Program-made: the position numbers and the translations under genes
Assembly (NCBI GenBank): GCA_016287245.1
Contig: JAEEWG010000001.1
Coordinates: forward strand, 248,001 to 312,000
Direction: 5' to 3'
Origin: Clostridia bacterium
GTDB lineage: Bacteria > Bacillota > Clostridia > Saccharofermentanales > Saccharofermentanaceae
DNA: 64,000 nucleotides
Notes under the pieces: generated by a model
What the model was told of the DNA's origin: nothing
Databases searched by the model: none
The model's input: the letters and a program-made list of their open reading frames with translations, nothing else
Shown: one piece after another, positions 45,022 to 54,289 of the stretch
Position numbering within the stretch: position 1 is the first letter of the stretch
Layout of the letters: each line of letters opens with the position of its first letter

Positions 45022-45802
45022 ATATCTTGATCCTTTCCATTTTCAGGCATTTCCCATTCTTTATATCGAGATCTGCGAGGACCGCCTGCATAGAAGCAGG
45101 TCCATCTGCAGGAGTATACCTTGCCGGAAGCTTATCGGCAAGTCTTCTAAGCGATGCATCCGGATCCATACCGAGGATCCCGCTCATTGTCCCGGTCATG
45201 CCGACATCGGTCATATAACCGGTACCAAATGGCAGTATCGTCTCATCAGAGGTTTGCACATGCGTATGCGTACCTAGAACAAGAGAAACTTCCCCGTCCG
45301 CCATGTAGCCCATCGCGGCTTTCTCACTCGTCGCTTCCGCATGGAAGTCGATGAGGATATTCGTAGGTGCATATTCCTTTTTCCATCTGGAGATATTGGT
45401 GCGGTAATACTGAAACGGCGAATTTGCCATAGGGGTCACAAAGACCTGTCCCATCAGGGAGACCACGAGAAGTCTTCCCTTCTCCTTCAGATCAATAAGG
45501 TATTCCGATTGTCCGGGCCAGGCTTCACTGACATTTCCGGGACGGATCACACGGGATTCAGAATCGGCAAACTGGAGATAATTCGGGCAGGAAAAGGAAT
45601 GATTCCCTAAAGTAATACAGTCAGCGCCGAAGGAGAAGATCTCTTTGGCTGACGCATAATTGATCCCGAGACCGGCAGCGACGTTTTCGGCATTGACGAC
45701 ACAGGCATCTACGGAATTGTCCGTAAGGAATGCCTTGAGCTTGTTTTTTAAGATCCTTTTGCCCGGATGGGCAACCACATCACCGACAAAGAGTACCCGC
45801 AA
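45014..45802 (-). CDS. ymdB: YmdB-type metallophosphoesterase
   Basis: A 262-residue calcineurin-like phosphodiesterase (2',3'-cyclic nucleotide type in Bacillus). VGDVVAHPGK at 6-15, NAENVAAGLG near 38, LGNHSF near 67, DFHAEATSEK near 149 and LGTHTHVQTSDE near 177 supply the two-metal site. It heads the operon down to recO and stands just after RNase Y, the same neighbour it has in many Firmicutes. A plausible -10 (TAAAAT, 45842-45837) precedes it. Confidence 0.95.
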   Translation of the reverse strand: MRVLFVGDVVAHPGKRILKNKLKAFLTDNSVDACVVNAENVAAGLGINYASAKEIFSFGADCITLGNHSFSCPNYLQFADSESRVIRPGNVSEAWPGQSEYLIDLKEKGRLLVVSLMGQVFVTPMANSPFQYYRTNISRWKKEYAPTNILIDFHAEATSEKAAMGYMADGEVSLVLGTHTHVQTSDETILPFGTGYMTDVGMTGTMSGILGMDPDASLRRLADKLPARYTPADGPASMQAVLADLDIKNGKCLKMERIKIYE

Positions 45803-45836
45803 TGCCTAATCCTCAGTTTCTAAAAATCTGAAACTC

Positions 45837-45842
45837 ATTTTA
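45837..45842 (-). promoter_or_regulatory. Candidate -10 of the ymdB-recO operon
   Basis: TAAAAT on the minus strand about 35 bases before ymdB; the -35 region falls in the T-rich tail of the RNase Y terminator. Confidence 0.35.
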
Positions 45843-45861
45843 CCATAAATCCTATTAAAAC

Positions 45862-45907
45862 AAAAAGAAGAGCCTTCTCCTTTTTCAGGAAAAGACTCTT
45901 CTTTTTT
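45862..45907 (-). terminator. Terminator of rny
   Basis: A long A/G-rich stem (AAAAGAAGAG...CTCTTCTTTTT with a second CTTTTCC/GGAGAAG tier) followed by TTTGTTTT on the minus strand, 10 bases past the rny stop. Confidence 0.8.
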
Positions 45908-45916
45908 GTTTTGGGT

Positions 45917-47506
45917 TTACTTTGCCACATCCGAGGCACGTGTTTCGCGGATGATATTGACCTTGATCTGACCCGGATAATCGAGTTCTTCCTCGATTTT
46001 CTTACAGATATCACGGGCTTTTAAGATCATATCGTCATCGGATACTTTATCCGGGCTGACGATCACGCGGATCTCACGACCTGCCTGGATCGCAAAGGCT
46101 TTCTCGACACCATCAAAACTGGTAGCGATCTCTTCGAGCTTCTGGATCCTCTTGACATAGGTTTCCATGTTCTCACGGCGTGCACCCGGTCTTGCTGCGG
46201 AAATAGCATCCGCCGCTGCGACCAGTACAGCGATCTCCGTTGTAGGTTCAACATCGCCGTGGTGGGACATGATGGCATTGATCACCGTATCGTTTTCCTT
46301 ATAACGGCGGGCAATGTCAGCACCCAGTTCAATATGAGAACCCTCCAGTTCAAAGTCAGCAGCCTTTCCGATATCATGCAACAAGCCTGCTCTGCGAGCA
46401 AGCATTTCATCCAGACCTAATTCTGCCGCCATCATGCTAGCCAGCCAGGCGACTTCGATTGAATGCTGCAACACATTCTGCCCGTAACTTGTACGATAAC
46501 GTAATCTACCGAGATACTTGATGATCTCTGGATTCAAACCGACGATACCTGTATCAAATGCAGCACGTTCACCCTCCTGCTTGATCGTCTGGTTTACTTC
46601 TTTACGGGCTTTGTGAGACATCTCTTCGATTCTCGCAGGATGGATACGACCATCCAAGATCAATCTTTCGATCGTCAATCGGGCGATCTCACGCCGGATC
46701 GGGTCAAAACTCGAGAGTATTACGGCCTCAGGCGTATCATCGATGATGATATCTACACCGGTGCTGGTCTCGATCGCACGGATGTTTCTACCTTCACGGC
46801 CAATGATTCGTCCCTTCATTTCATCATTCGGCAGGGACACTACCGAAACGGTCACTTCGGACACATAGTCTGAAGCATAACGCTGGATTGCGTTTACGAC
46901 GACCTCTCGGGCCTTCTTGTCGGCTTCAGCTTTCGTTTGTTCTTCCATCTGCTTGAGCATGACCGCCATATCGTGGCTGTATTCACGCTGTGCAGCGTCC
47001 AGAACAAGATTTCGAGCATCACTTACAGATAATCCGGATACCTTTTCCAGTTCGATCACTTTCTGCCGTTCCAGTTCACGAGCCTTCTCCTCCATGGCCA
47101 TAATATCGCTGACCTTGGACTCCAGAGCACTCTCCTTCTGTTCCATCGCTTCAACCTTACGGTTCAGTGATTCTTCTTTCTGCTCGAGACGGTTTCTTTC
47201 TCTGGCGATTTCAGACTTCTTCTCTCTAACGTCTTTCTCTAAGTCGAGTTTTGCGTTAGTGATCTCCTCTTTCGCCTGCAAAAGTAGCTCTCTCTTTCTG
47301 CTTTCTGCGTTTTTCTGCGCCTCACCAATTACTCTTTCTGCATCTTCTTCTGCTTTGGCCATATCCTGTTCCAGCTTCTGCTGCTTAGCTGACATGCCCT
47401 TGTGAAAATATAATACGGAAAATCCTACACTGATGAGAGCACCGACTACGAAAGCAATTACAATCAATAGAATTGCTAACCAAAGTTCTATGGTACTCAC
47501 CTCCAA
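45917..47506 (-). CDS. rny: Ribonuclease Y
   Basis: A 529-residue membrane-anchored endoribonuclease that starts mRNA decay. An N-terminal helix (about 8-30) is followed by a long coiled coil (35-190), a KH domain with [15 protein letters not shown], and an HD domain with [21 protein letters not shown] and SHHGDVEP. The start is unclear: TTG at 47506 has no ribosome site, GTG at 47500 touches the GGAG, and the codon with ideal spacing (8 bases after GGAGG) is an ATA at 47491. It is monocistronic with a strong promoter. Confidence 0.96.
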   Translation of the reverse strand: MEVSTIELWLAILLIVIAFVVGALISVGFSVLYFHKGMSAKQQKLEQDMAKAEEDAERVIGEAQKNAESRKRELLLQAKEEITNAKLDLEKDVREKKSEIARERNRLEQKEESLNRKVEAMEQKESALESKVSDIMAMEEKARELERQKVIELEKVSGLSVSDARNLVLDAAQREYSHDMAVMLKQMEEQTKAEADKKAREVVVNAIQRYASDYVSEVTVSVVSLPNDEMKGRIIGREGRNIRAIETSTGVDIIIDDTPEAVILSSFDPIRREIARLTIERLILDGRIHPARIEEMSHKARKEVNQTIKQEGERAAFDTGIVGLNPEIIKYLGRLRYRTSYGQNVLQHSIEVAWLASMMAAELGLDEMLARRAGLLHDIGKAADFELEGSHIELGADIARRYKENDTVINAIMSHHGDVEPTTEIAVLVAAADAISAARPGARRENMETYVKRIQKLEEIATSFDGVEKAFAIQAGREIRVIVSPDKVSDDDMILKARDICKKIEEELDYPGQIKVNIIRETRASDVAK

Positions 47507-47558
47507 TATTTAGTTTTCAAGATTCAAAACATATGTCCCTTTATTTGAACACCATATA

Positions 47559-47588
47559 ATTTTAATGAAAGAATACTTCGATTGTCAA
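47559..47588 (-). promoter_or_regulatory. Promoter of rny
   Basis: A consensus TTGACA (47588-47583), an 18-base spacer and TAAAAT (47564-47559) on the minus strand, about 50 bases before the rny start. Confidence 0.7.
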
Positions 47589-47608
47589 CTTATTTGCCCT
47601 TCGAAAAG

Positions 47609-48241
47609 TCACTTTTTGTTACTTTTCTTTGTCATTTTTCCGGGCATGCGTCTTTTCATTGCTTCTTTCGATGCTACAGAGTAACCGAAGAAGCCTAAAA
47701 GCTCGCCGATCGTGAAGTATTCTCCGTGGCAGTAGGTCACGAGTTTCGCCTTATCCAGACGTATCTTCCCCTTGCTGTCCATCAGCTTTTCATCGACGGA
47801 AACAGCGACGACTTCCGCAAGGAACATGTCATGGGATCCGAGTTCAATAATGTCCTTCAGTTTGCAGGAAATGGACACCGGTGCCTCTTTGATCTGCGGC
47901 GCATATTTCATTTTCGGGGCCACATCCGCAGTCAGTTTCATCTTCTTAAACTTATCTTCTTTTGCCCCGCTTCTAACACCGCAGTAATCACAGGCTTTGG
48001 CGAGTTTTTCCGACACGAGGTTGATGACGAATTCCTTCGTACTGCAGATCAGTTCATGTGAGTGTCGGGACTTTCGCACCGAGATCGAGACCATCGGGGG
48101 CTCGGAATTGATAGTGCCGGCCCAGGCGACCGTAATGATGTTCGGACGCATCTCTTCTTTTTCCGGTTTTTTCCCTGCGCAGGAGATCATGACGACCGGA
48201 ACAGGGTTTAACATCGTGGAGGGGGACATTTCGATCTTCAT
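47609..48241 (-). CDS. Flavin reductase-like FMN-binding protein
   Basis: A 210-residue split-barrel flavoprotein of the flavin reductase/DIM6 family. NPVPVVMISC, NIITVAWAGTINSEPPMVSI and FVINLVSEKLAKACD line the FMN site, and CDYCGVRSG is a common family variant. A basic C-terminal tail (residues 195-210) is present. The partner oxidoreductase is unknown. It follows the GNAT-MGMT gene by 32 bases and may share its transcript. Confidence 0.88.
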   Translation of the reverse strand: MKIEMSPSTMLNPVPVVMISCAGKKPEKEEMRPNIITVAWAGTINSEPPMVSISVRKSRHSHELICSTKEFVINLVSEKLAKACDYCGVRSGAKEDKFKKMKLTADVAPKMKYAPQIKEAPVSISCKLKDIIELGSHDMFLAEVVAVSVDEKLMDSKGKIRLDKAKLVTYCHGEYFTIGELLGFFGYSVASKEAMKRRMPGKMTKKSNKK

Positions 48242-48273
48242 TTTTCAGATCCTTTCTCTAACTGATGACTCTC

Positions 48274-49362
48274 TTAACACATATGGATGCCGAACATCTC
48301 GTGATTCAGAAGATATTCCTTGATCTCGAGGCCACCCGAAAATCCGATGAGACGTCCGTCTTTACCGATGATACGATGGCACGGGACAAGAAGCGGCAGC
48401 GGGTTATCACTGCAGGCGGCACCGACGGCACGAGTCAGATTTCTCGCCGCGATCTTATCCTGACCGGTAAGGTCCATCGCGATATCTTCGTAACTTCTCG
48501 TTACGCCATAAGGCACATCGGAGACTTTCTCCCAGACCTTCTTCTGGAAATCACTTCCATAGAGTGGCTTGGCATTAATATCAAAAGTCGTTCTTCTTTT
48601 CGAAAAGTACTCATATAGCTCCATCATGCAGCGTTTGACCTCATCCGGAAACGGCATATCAAGAAGGTCTTTAAACTCAGGTGCGCCTTCTCCCTTCATG
48701 ACGCCGTTACTGTCGGCAATACCGGTATGGATCGCCACATTTCTTTCCAGCGTACCTTCGATTTCTTTTCCATAAGAATAAAACTTCATCATCTCAACCA
48801 CTTCATTATCTCCGCGGACAGCGACAACACCCTTTTTAAAGGCGACAAAGCCGACAGAATAATCCGGATACTCGGAATCAAGAAGTGAAAACAGCGCCGC
48901 ATCCTCAAACTTATTCCCTACATACAAAGCCTCTTCTAAAAGTGCTTCCTGACGCATATGGCAGTCAAGAAGGACTTTCTCGGAAACAAGGTCGGAAGAA
49001 GGGATCAGGATCGATACTCGATGCAATTGATGGTCGAAAAATGCATATCGCAGGAGACGGTCAAACGCAGATGCGAAAAGACCATTCACATCCGATATGC
49101 CGGGCAGTTCTTTTTCCGAAGAAAAATACATCACGCATTCCGCGCTCTTATGGATCGAGGAAATATTCTCCAGGCCCAGGATCCCGATGAGCATGTCCGC
49201 ACCATTCTCTTTTACCGTGCAGACGAAGTACTTCCGCTTCACATCGGAAAGGACGGCACGGATAAAAGAAGGCACATCGTCAGTGACACGCTCCAGAATG
49301 CCTTGTTTCTGGATCTTGCTGGAATCAAGAATGCGGATCGGTGACAATGTGATCTCCGGCAT
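48274..49362 (-). CDS. GNAT-MGMT fusion (O6-alkylguanine repair with acetyltransferase-like domain)
   Basis: A 362-residue protein. Residues about 1-165 resemble a RimJ/RimL-type GNAT domain (IGILGLENISSIHKSAECVM, then LHRVSILIPSSD). Residues 170-265 look like the N-terminal half of an Ogt-type methyltransferase, and 268-352 are the DNA-binding catalytic domain with VPCHRIIGKDG (acceptor Cys328), SYEDIA and RAVGAA. It repairs O6-alkylguanine by taking the alkyl group on Cys328. The role of the GNAT part is unknown. AGGAG precedes the ATG, 4 bases after the lipoprotein gene. Confidence 0.9.
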   Translation of the reverse strand: MPEITLSPIRILDSSKIQKQGILERVTDDVPSFIRAVLSDVKRKYFVCTVKENGADMLIGILGLENISSIHKSAECVMYFSSEKELPGISDVNGLFASAFDRLLRYAFFDHQLHRVSILIPSSDLVSEKVLLDCHMRQEALLEEALYVGNKFEDAALFSLLDSEYPDYSVGFVAFKKGVVAVRGDNEVVEMMKFYSYGKEIEGTLERNVAIHTGIADSNGVMKGEGAPEFKDLLDMPFPDEVKRCMMELYEYFSKRRTTFDINAKPLYGSDFQKKVWEKVSDVPYGVTRSYEDIAMDLTGQDKIAARNLTRAVGAACSDNPLPLLVPCHRIIGKDGRLIGFSGGLEIKEYLLNHEMFGIHMC

Positions 49363-49366
49363 AGTG

Positions 49367-50794
49367 CTACTCCTGTAAATCTATTGCTTCGTATGCCTCC
49401 TCAAGGTACTGGGAGATATACCTGATATCCTGCTGAAAAAGCACGCTCTCCGAAACGGCGGGGATCGGGATCGCCTGGTCCATCCGGTCGTGGAACTGCT
49501 CGAGATAATAACCGTATTTCTGCGTCAGAACGACGTTCTTCCAAACCGTCGGAGATGAAATGCTCGGCATATACCCTTCTTTCGGTGAAAGGCGTGCAGC
49601 AAGAAGCAGTGCATCCTCATCAAGCGCCATAAAGCAGGCAAGCTCCGAAGCTTCTTTCGGTGACTCGCAGGAGCTCGAAATGCAGAGCGGATAAGAGATC
49701 AGAAGCGGCGATGTGTACTCGTCCTCGGTGATCCCCGGGATCTGCATCAGGCAAAGCGTATTCGGCATATAGTTATCGTAGATACTGATCTCCGATGTCG
49801 TACCTGCCCAGATGCCTACTTTTCTGGAAAGAAGAGGCGAAAGACCGGAGAAGAATGCCTCGATCTCCTCATCAGACATACTCTCGTAGGAAAAACCTGT
49901 CCCGATGATCGAATCAAGATAGGAAAGCGAATCCCGATATGCCTGGTCCGCGCGGTCTTCTTCAGTGGATGCGGAAAGATAAGAATGATTAAACATCGCA
50001 CTGGGAAGATACGGGAGAAGGTTTCCTGCCAGATAGAACGGAAGTACCGTCCTCTCGGAAGCATTGAGTTCATTAAGTTTGGATAGAAGATCGAGAAGTG
50101 ATGTTCTGCTCTGTTTAAAGCTGACGGTCGCAATATCGGCCATATTCATGACTTCCATGTCGCAGTAAAGTACAGCGGCCGACGTCTGGTACGGGATACC
50201 ATACTGTTCTCCGGACGTAAAGAACGAACTGAGAAGTCCCGTATAGATACGGTCTGAAGAAAGAAGAGATATCTCGGAAAGGTATTTCGTGATCGGAAGC
50301 GCAAGTCCTTCCGAAACGACCTGATCGAAGCTGTCGGTCAGAAAGATGTCCGGCATATCTCCGGAAGCCCTCCACTGCTTCAGCGTATCGGCATTACAGC
50401 CTGTCTCAGACGTATCATATACGGAGAGGACGAACGGAAGGTCGATGCTGGAAAGATAACTTAAATCGACCGTCTCTCCGGTCACTCCATCGCCAAGGAG
50501 ACCGGAACTCTTGGCAACATACAGTTTCGCAAGATAGGAAACCGTCTCATACGAAAGCGGAGAGGCGACCGTAAGTTCCATCGTCTTACTGTCCGGGATG
50601 CTCACACTTTCCTTATGTTCGGTCGTCTCGGATGTATCAGATGTCGGGATCGTCGGAAATTCAGATCTGACCTTCTTACAGGAAGTCAGAAAAAGGCAGG
50701 AAAGGATCGAAAATGAAAGAACCACAGAGATGGTTTTTCCGGCTCTTTTCGAAAAGCTTCGGTCTTTTTCGGTTAATTGTCCTTTTTGAAACAT
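49367..50794 (-). CDS. Solute-binding lipoprotein, orphan
   Basis: A 475-residue secreted lipoprotein with signal helix ISVVLSFSILSCLFL and lipobox LTSC, then a Ser/Thr-rich linker and a two-lobed type 1 solute-binding domain (WRASGDMPDIFLTDS, GEQYGIPYQTSAAVLYCD, WAGTTSEISIYDN). It is typical of CUT1 sugar-binding proteins but has no permease nearby. The start at 50794 follows AAAGG; an upstream ATG (50827) lies only 7 bases past a TATAAT and has no ribosome site. It may belong to a DNA-repair transcript by position only. Ligand unknown. Confidence 0.82.
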   Translation of the reverse strand: MFQKGQLTEKDRSFSKRAGKTISVVLSFSILSCLFLTSCKKVRSEFPTIPTSDTSETTEHKESVSIPDSKTMELTVASPLSYETVSYLAKLYVAKSSGLLGDGVTGETVDLSYLSSIDLPFVLSVYDTSETGCNADTLKQWRASGDMPDIFLTDSFDQVVSEGLALPITKYLSEISLLSSDRIYTGLLSSFFTSGEQYGIPYQTSAAVLYCDMEVMNMADIATVSFKQSRTSLLDLLSKLNELNASERTVLPFYLAGNLLPYLPSAMFNHSYLSASTEEDRADQAYRDSLSYLDSIIGTGFSYESMSDEEIEAFFSGLSPLLSRKVGIWAGTTSEISIYDNYMPNTLCLMQIPGITEDEYTSPLLISYPLCISSSCESPKEASELACFMALDEDALLLAARLSPKEGYMPSISSPTVWKNVVLTQKYGYYLEQFHDRMDQAIPIPAVSESVLFQQDIRYISQYLEEAYEAIDLQE

Positions 50795-50850
50795 AAATTG
50801 CCTTTTCATCCAATCAAATTCAATCATTTCTATTATACAATAAACGTTTC

Positions 50851-50891
50851 AAAAAAAAGAACTGTCTTACCATTTCCGTAAGACAGTTCTT
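50851..50891 (-). terminator. Terminator of tRNA-Thr
   Basis: A perfect 14-bp stem (50857-50870 and 50878-50891) followed by eight T residues on the minus strand. Confidence 0.9.
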
Positions 50892-50893
50892 CA

Positions 50894-50968
50894 TGGAGCC
50901 AATGGTGGGAATCGAACCCACGACCTATTCATTACGAGTGAATTGCTCTACCCCTGAGCCACATTGGC
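50894..50968 (-). tRNA. tRNA-Thr (anticodon CGT)
   Basis: A 75-nt tRNA with acceptor stem GCCAATG/CATTGGC, anticodon loop CTCGTAA giving CGT, TTCGATT T loop and encoded CCA. It is a single unit with consensus promoter and strong terminator. Confidence 0.95.
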
Positions 50969-50988
50969 GCTTGTTCAAAGCACAAACA

Positions 50989-51017
50989 AATATACCGATT
51001 ATTTAAGGATATGTCAA
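50989..51017 (-). promoter_or_regulatory. Promoter of tRNA-Thr
   Basis: TTGACA (51017-51012), a 17-base spacer and TATATT (50994-50989) on the minus strand, back to back with the candidate promoter of the nitrogenase-like operon. Confidence 0.8.
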
Positions 51018-51033
51018 GGGAATTCCATTGACT
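51012..51033. promoter_or_regulatory. Imperfect 22-bp palindrome between divergent promoters
   Basis: TGTCAAGGGAA faces TTCCATTGACT; 9 of 11 positions are complementary around a GGAATTCC centre. The outer parts are the two opposed -35 elements, so it may be chance or an operator of the nitrogenase-like operon. Confidence 0.35.
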
Positions 51034-51056
51034 TCTCCCTAAATAGATGATACCTT
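51028..51056 (+). promoter_or_regulatory. Candidate promoter of the nitrogenase-like operon
   Basis: TTGACT (51028-51033), a 17-base spacer and a poor -10 TACCTT (51051-51056), 64 bases before the first gene. The weak -10 would fit a regulated promoter. Confidence 0.4.
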
Positions 51057-51119
51057 ACACTAATGAGATCAAACCTCTGACATAAAGTTTTACTGAATGA
51101 AAGAAAGGATCCTAAAGAT

Positions 51120-51392
51120 ATGCAGACCAGAGTCGCTGTCATCAGCATTATTGTCGAAGACCCGTCTTCCGTGGAGAAGCTCAATTCTCTTCTTCATGAG
51201 TATGGAAAATACATTATCGGACGCATGGGCATCCCTTACCGTGAGAAGAATATCAGTATCATCAGCATCGCCATCGATGCTCCTCAGGATGCCATTAATA
51301 CGCTTTCCGGAAAGATCGGGAAGCTTTCCGGGATCACCTCGAAGACCGCGTATTCCAATGTAGTCTCCGACGGATCTGTCTCCGAAGGTTAA
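51120..51392 (+). CDS. TM1266-like small ACT-fold protein
   Basis: A 90-residue protein of the TM1266 (putative iron-only hydrogenase system regulator) family, which has a ferredoxin/ACT-like fold. Key features are the first strand RVAVISIIV, helix LNSLLHEYG, the loop IIGRMGIPYREKN at 32-44 and second strand ISIISIAID. Family members are linked to hydrogenase and metallocluster genes, but no hydrogenase is visible here. It is first in the operon, 16 bases before the permease gene. The same domain recurs at the end of the importer ATPase (about a third identical by hand count), so both probably see the same signal. Confidence 0.85.
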   Translation: MQTRVAVISIIVEDPSSVEKLNSLLHEYGKYIIGRMGIPYREKNISIISIAIDAPQDAINTLSGKIGKLSGITSKTAYSNVVSDGSVSEG

Positions 51393-51408
51393 GTTTCAGG
51401 TAAAGACT

Positions 51409-52428
51409 ATGAACAAGAAGCGTTCTGCCCTTTGGAAAACGTCCTATATTCTTGCGCTGATCATCCTTCCCGTGATCCTTCTTCTGATCTGCCTTTGTAT
51501 AGGAAGATACTTCGTATCCGTCCCGGAAGTACTGGAGTGTATCGCCGCGCGTTTTTCGGATACGGAAGGCATCAATAAGATGGCCTATATCACCGTCTGG
51601 AATGTACGTCTGCCGCGGCTTCTTCTCGCCTTTTTAGTCGGTGCCGCACTTTCCTGCGCAGGCCTGATCTTCCAGAGTCTTTTCCAGAATCCTCTGGCCA
51701 CACCGGATACGCTCGGAGTCGCAGGCGGCGCAAGCTTTGGTGCCGTACTCTCGATCCTTCTCGGATTCACTGCGATCATTTTACAGCTCGTATCCTTTGC
51801 TTTCGGTTGTATCGCCGTATCGCTGACGATGCTCGCCGCACGCGGAAAGACCCGCAATATGAGCACTATCGTCCTTTCCGGTATCATGATGGGTTCGCTT
51901 TTCTCGGCCCTCGTTTCCCTGGTAAAATTCGCTGCCGATTCAGAACAGCAGCTGCCGTCCATCACCTACTGGCTGATGGGAAGCCTGCAATCGGCTACAT
52001 ATAAGTCGATCGCGATCGGCATGATCCCGATCCTTATCAGTATCGTCATTCTATTCCTGCTTCGCTGGAGACTGAATCTCCTTTTGCTTTCGGAAGAGGA
52101 AGCTGTCTCATCAGGATCGAATATCCGTATCCTTCGTCTTGTCGCGATCCTTTGTGCGACGGCCGCGACCGCATCTTCGATCTCCATGTGCGGTCAGGTC
52201 GGCTGGGTCGGTCTGATCGTCCCGCATATGTGCCGCATGGCGCTTGGAAATGACCACAGATACCTGCTTCCCGCGTCGATCTCTCTGGGCGGATCTTTTA
52301 TGATCGTCGTCGACACGCTTGCCCGTTCGATGTCCGCTTCCGAGATCCCGATCTCGATCCTGACGGCCATCATCGGCGCACCTTTCTTCTTATTCCTCAT
52401 GAGAAAGAAAGGAGGCTGGTCACTATGA
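51409..52428 (+). CDS. FecCD-type ABC importer permease
   Basis: A 339-residue permease of the iron-siderophore/heme/cobalamin importer class with about ten membrane helices. VWNVRLPRLLLAFLVGAAL near residue 63, FQNPLATPDTLGV, GIMMGSLFSALV and VGWVGLIVPHMCRM near 264 (the ATPase-docking loop) are hallmarks of the BtuC/FecCD family. It probably works as a homodimer with the ATPase encoded next, whose ATG overlaps its stop (ATGA). The binding protein is encoded at the operon's end. Substrate class: metal chelate or tetrapyrrole; exact ligand unknown. Confidence 0.94.
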   Translation: MNKKRSALWKTSYILALIILPVILLLICLCIGRYFVSVPEVLECIAARFSDTEGINKMAYITVWNVRLPRLLLAFLVGAALSCAGLIFQSLFQNPLATPDTLGVAGGASFGAVLSILLGFTAIILQLVSFAFGCIAVSLTMLAARGKTRNMSTIVLSGIMMGSLFSALVSLVKFAADSEQQLPSITYWLMGSLQSATYKSIAIGMIPILISIVILFLLRWRLNLLLLSEEEAVSSGSNIRILRLVAILCATAATASSISMCGQVGWVGLIVPHMCRMALGNDHRYLLPASISLGGSFMIVVDTLARSMSASEIPISILTAIIGAPFFLFLMRKKGGWSL

Positions 52429-53507
52429 TCCTGAAGATCGAAAACGGGACCTTCGCATATAAGAAGGGCTCGCCGCTCTTTTCCGATGTAAACTTCGAAC
52501 TCAATTCCGGCGACATCATCAGTATCCTTGGCCCAAACGGCGCAGGTAAGACGACCATGCTCCGCGCGATCATGGGTATCCTTCCCTGGAGCTCCGGAAG
52601 AAGTCTTCTGGATAACGAAGATATTAAAGACCTCTCGCCCGCCAAAATGTGGTCTAAGGTCTCCTATGTCCCGCAGTCCCACGGGATCGCGGGAAGCTAT
52701 ACCGTCCTGGATTCAGTTCTTTTCGGAATGACACCGAAGATCGGGGTCTTCTCTTCTCCCGGAAAAGAGGACATCGAACATGCCGAGTCGATCCTCGACC
52801 GTCTGCACCTTACGAAACTTTCTAACAGGAAGTGTAACGAGTTAAGCGGCGGCGAACTGCAGATGACTTTGATCGCACGCGCCATGGCCAGTGATCCGGG
52901 CATCATCATCTTAGACGAACCGGAGTCGAATCTCGACTTTAAAAACCAGATCATCGTACTCGATACGCTCACACAGCTGAGCGCTGAAGGTGTGGGCGTC
53001 CTTTTTAACACCCACTATCCGGACCATGCGCTTCGAAGATCCGCAAAAGCCCTTCTTCTCGACCATGGGAAAGTGCGTTTCGGTGCGACGAAAGAGATCA
53101 TCACGGAAGAAAATCTTGCGGATGCTTTCGGCGTTAAGGCCATCATCGGAAGGATCGAGACCGACAGTAACCAGATCGATAACGTCATCCCTGTATCGCT
53201 TCTTCCGAAGAAGTCCGATGCTTCGGAAAAAGAACTGCCAGATGATACGGAAACTGACACCCTCGCGAGCATCTCCATCATCTGCTCAGAGTTCGAGGAA
53301 TCCGGGAAGATCAACACGATCCTTCACGAATATCCCGATATCCTTTTCGGACGCATGGGCATGCCACACAGAAAAAGAAATGTATACCTGATCAACGTCA
53401 ACCTCGACGGTCCGAAAAGAAGGATCGAGGAGCTTTCCCACAGACTCAGCCTCCTTCCTTCTGTCAGCGTCAAGGTCACATACGTAAAAGAGGAGGAACA
53501 CATATGA
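52425..53507 (+). CDS. ABC importer ATPase fused to a TM1266-like domain
   Basis: A 360-residue protein. Residues 1-255 are a FecE/BtuD-type ATPase: Walker [10 protein letters not shown] near 37, signature LSGGELQ near 142, Walker [11 protein letters not shown] and the switch His in NTHYPDH. After a Ser/Asp/Glu-rich linker (256-278), residues 279-360 repeat the TM1266-like fold of the first gene, with [20 protein letters not shown] and VYLINVNLD. Typical FecE proteins end near residue 260, so this is a real extension; it resembles other importers with regulatory ACT/NIL-type tails that inhibit transport. Overlaps by ATGA with both neighbours. Confidence 0.93.
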   Translation: MILKIENGTFAYKKGSPLFSDVNFELNSGDIISILGPNGAGKTTMLRAIMGILPWSSGRSLLDNEDIKDLSPAKMWSKVSYVPQSHGIAGSYTVLDSVLFGMTPKIGVFSSPGKEDIEHAESILDRLHLTKLSNRKCNELSGGELQMTLIARAMASDPGIIILDEPESNLDFKNQIIVLDTLTQLSAEGVGVLFNTHYPDHALRRSAKALLLDHGKVRFGATKEIITEENLADAFGVKAIIGRIETDSNQIDNVIPVSLLPKKSDASEKELPDDTETDTLASISIICSEFEESGKINTILHEYPDILFGRMGMPHRKRNVYLINVNLDGPKRRIEELSHRLSLLPSVSVKVTYVKEEEHI

Positions 53508-54289
53508 TCAAGATCGCTATCTACGGAAAAGGCGGTATCGGAAAATCCACAACCGTAAGTAACCTTGCCGCCGCATTCGCGGACCAGGGCAAAAAGGTCA
53601 TGCAGATCGGCTGTGACCCGAAGGCGGATTCCACCATCTCCCTGCGAGGACAGGAAAAAATGGATACCGTACTGGAGCTTGTAAGAAAAAGAGGAAAAGA
53701 TCTGACCCTCGATGAGATGGTCAGGATCGGTTATAAGGGAGTGATCTGCGTTGAGGCCGGCGGTCCGACACCTGGTCTCGGATGCGCAGGAAGAGGCATC
53801 ATCGCCGCTCTCGATAAACTGAAAGAAAAAGGTGCATACGAAATATACAAGCCGGATGTCGTGCTTTATGACGTACTCGGCGACGTCGTCTGCGGCGGAT
53901 TTTCCATGCCGATGCGCGGCGGATATGCCGACAAAGTATTCGTCATCACATCCGGAGAAAATATGGCGATCCATGCTGCTGCGAACATCGCTGTTGCACT
54001 CGACAACTTCCAAGGAAGAGGATATGCCTCTCTCGGCGGCATCATCTTAAACAGAAGAAATGTGAAGGATGAAGTAAAAAAGGTCGAAGAACTCTGCTCC
54101 GATATCGGGTCTTCCATCGTCGGAACACTTTCCCGAAGCGAGATCGTCACCGATGCCGAGGATCTCGGAAAGACAGTTATCGAGGCTTTCCCGGAAAGCG
54201 AAATGGCGGAAGAATACAGAACACTCGCACGTCAGGTCCTTGCTGCTGTGAAGAAAAATAAGGAATTACGAATATGCTTCGAAAAGTAA
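53504..54289 (+). CDS. NifH-like ATP-dependent reductase
   Basis: A 261-residue homologue of nitrogenase Fe protein. GKGGIGKST (8-16) is the P loop. Cys94 in GLGCAGRG and Cys130 in [11 protein letters not shown] are the [4Fe-4S] ligands, held between two subunits, and Arg97 is the residue ADP-ribosylated in true NifH. DPKADST is switch-like. It is shorter than NifH (about 275-297). It should deliver electrons, with ATP hydrolysis, to the NifD/NifK-like pair encoded directly after it; its end overlaps the next gene by 16 bases. Confidence 0.95.
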   Translation: MIKIAIYGKGGIGKSTTVSNLAAAFADQGKKVMQIGCDPKADSTISLRGQEKMDTVLELVRKRGKDLTLDEMVRIGYKGVICVEAGGPTPGLGCAGRGIIAALDKLKEKGAYEIYKPDVVLYDVLGDVVCGGFSMPMRGGYADKVFVITSGENMAIHAAANIAVALDNFQGRGYASLGGIILNRRNVKDEVKKVEELCSDIGSSIVGTLSRSEIVTDAEDLGKTVIEAFPESEMAEEYRTLARQVLAAVKKNKELRICFEK

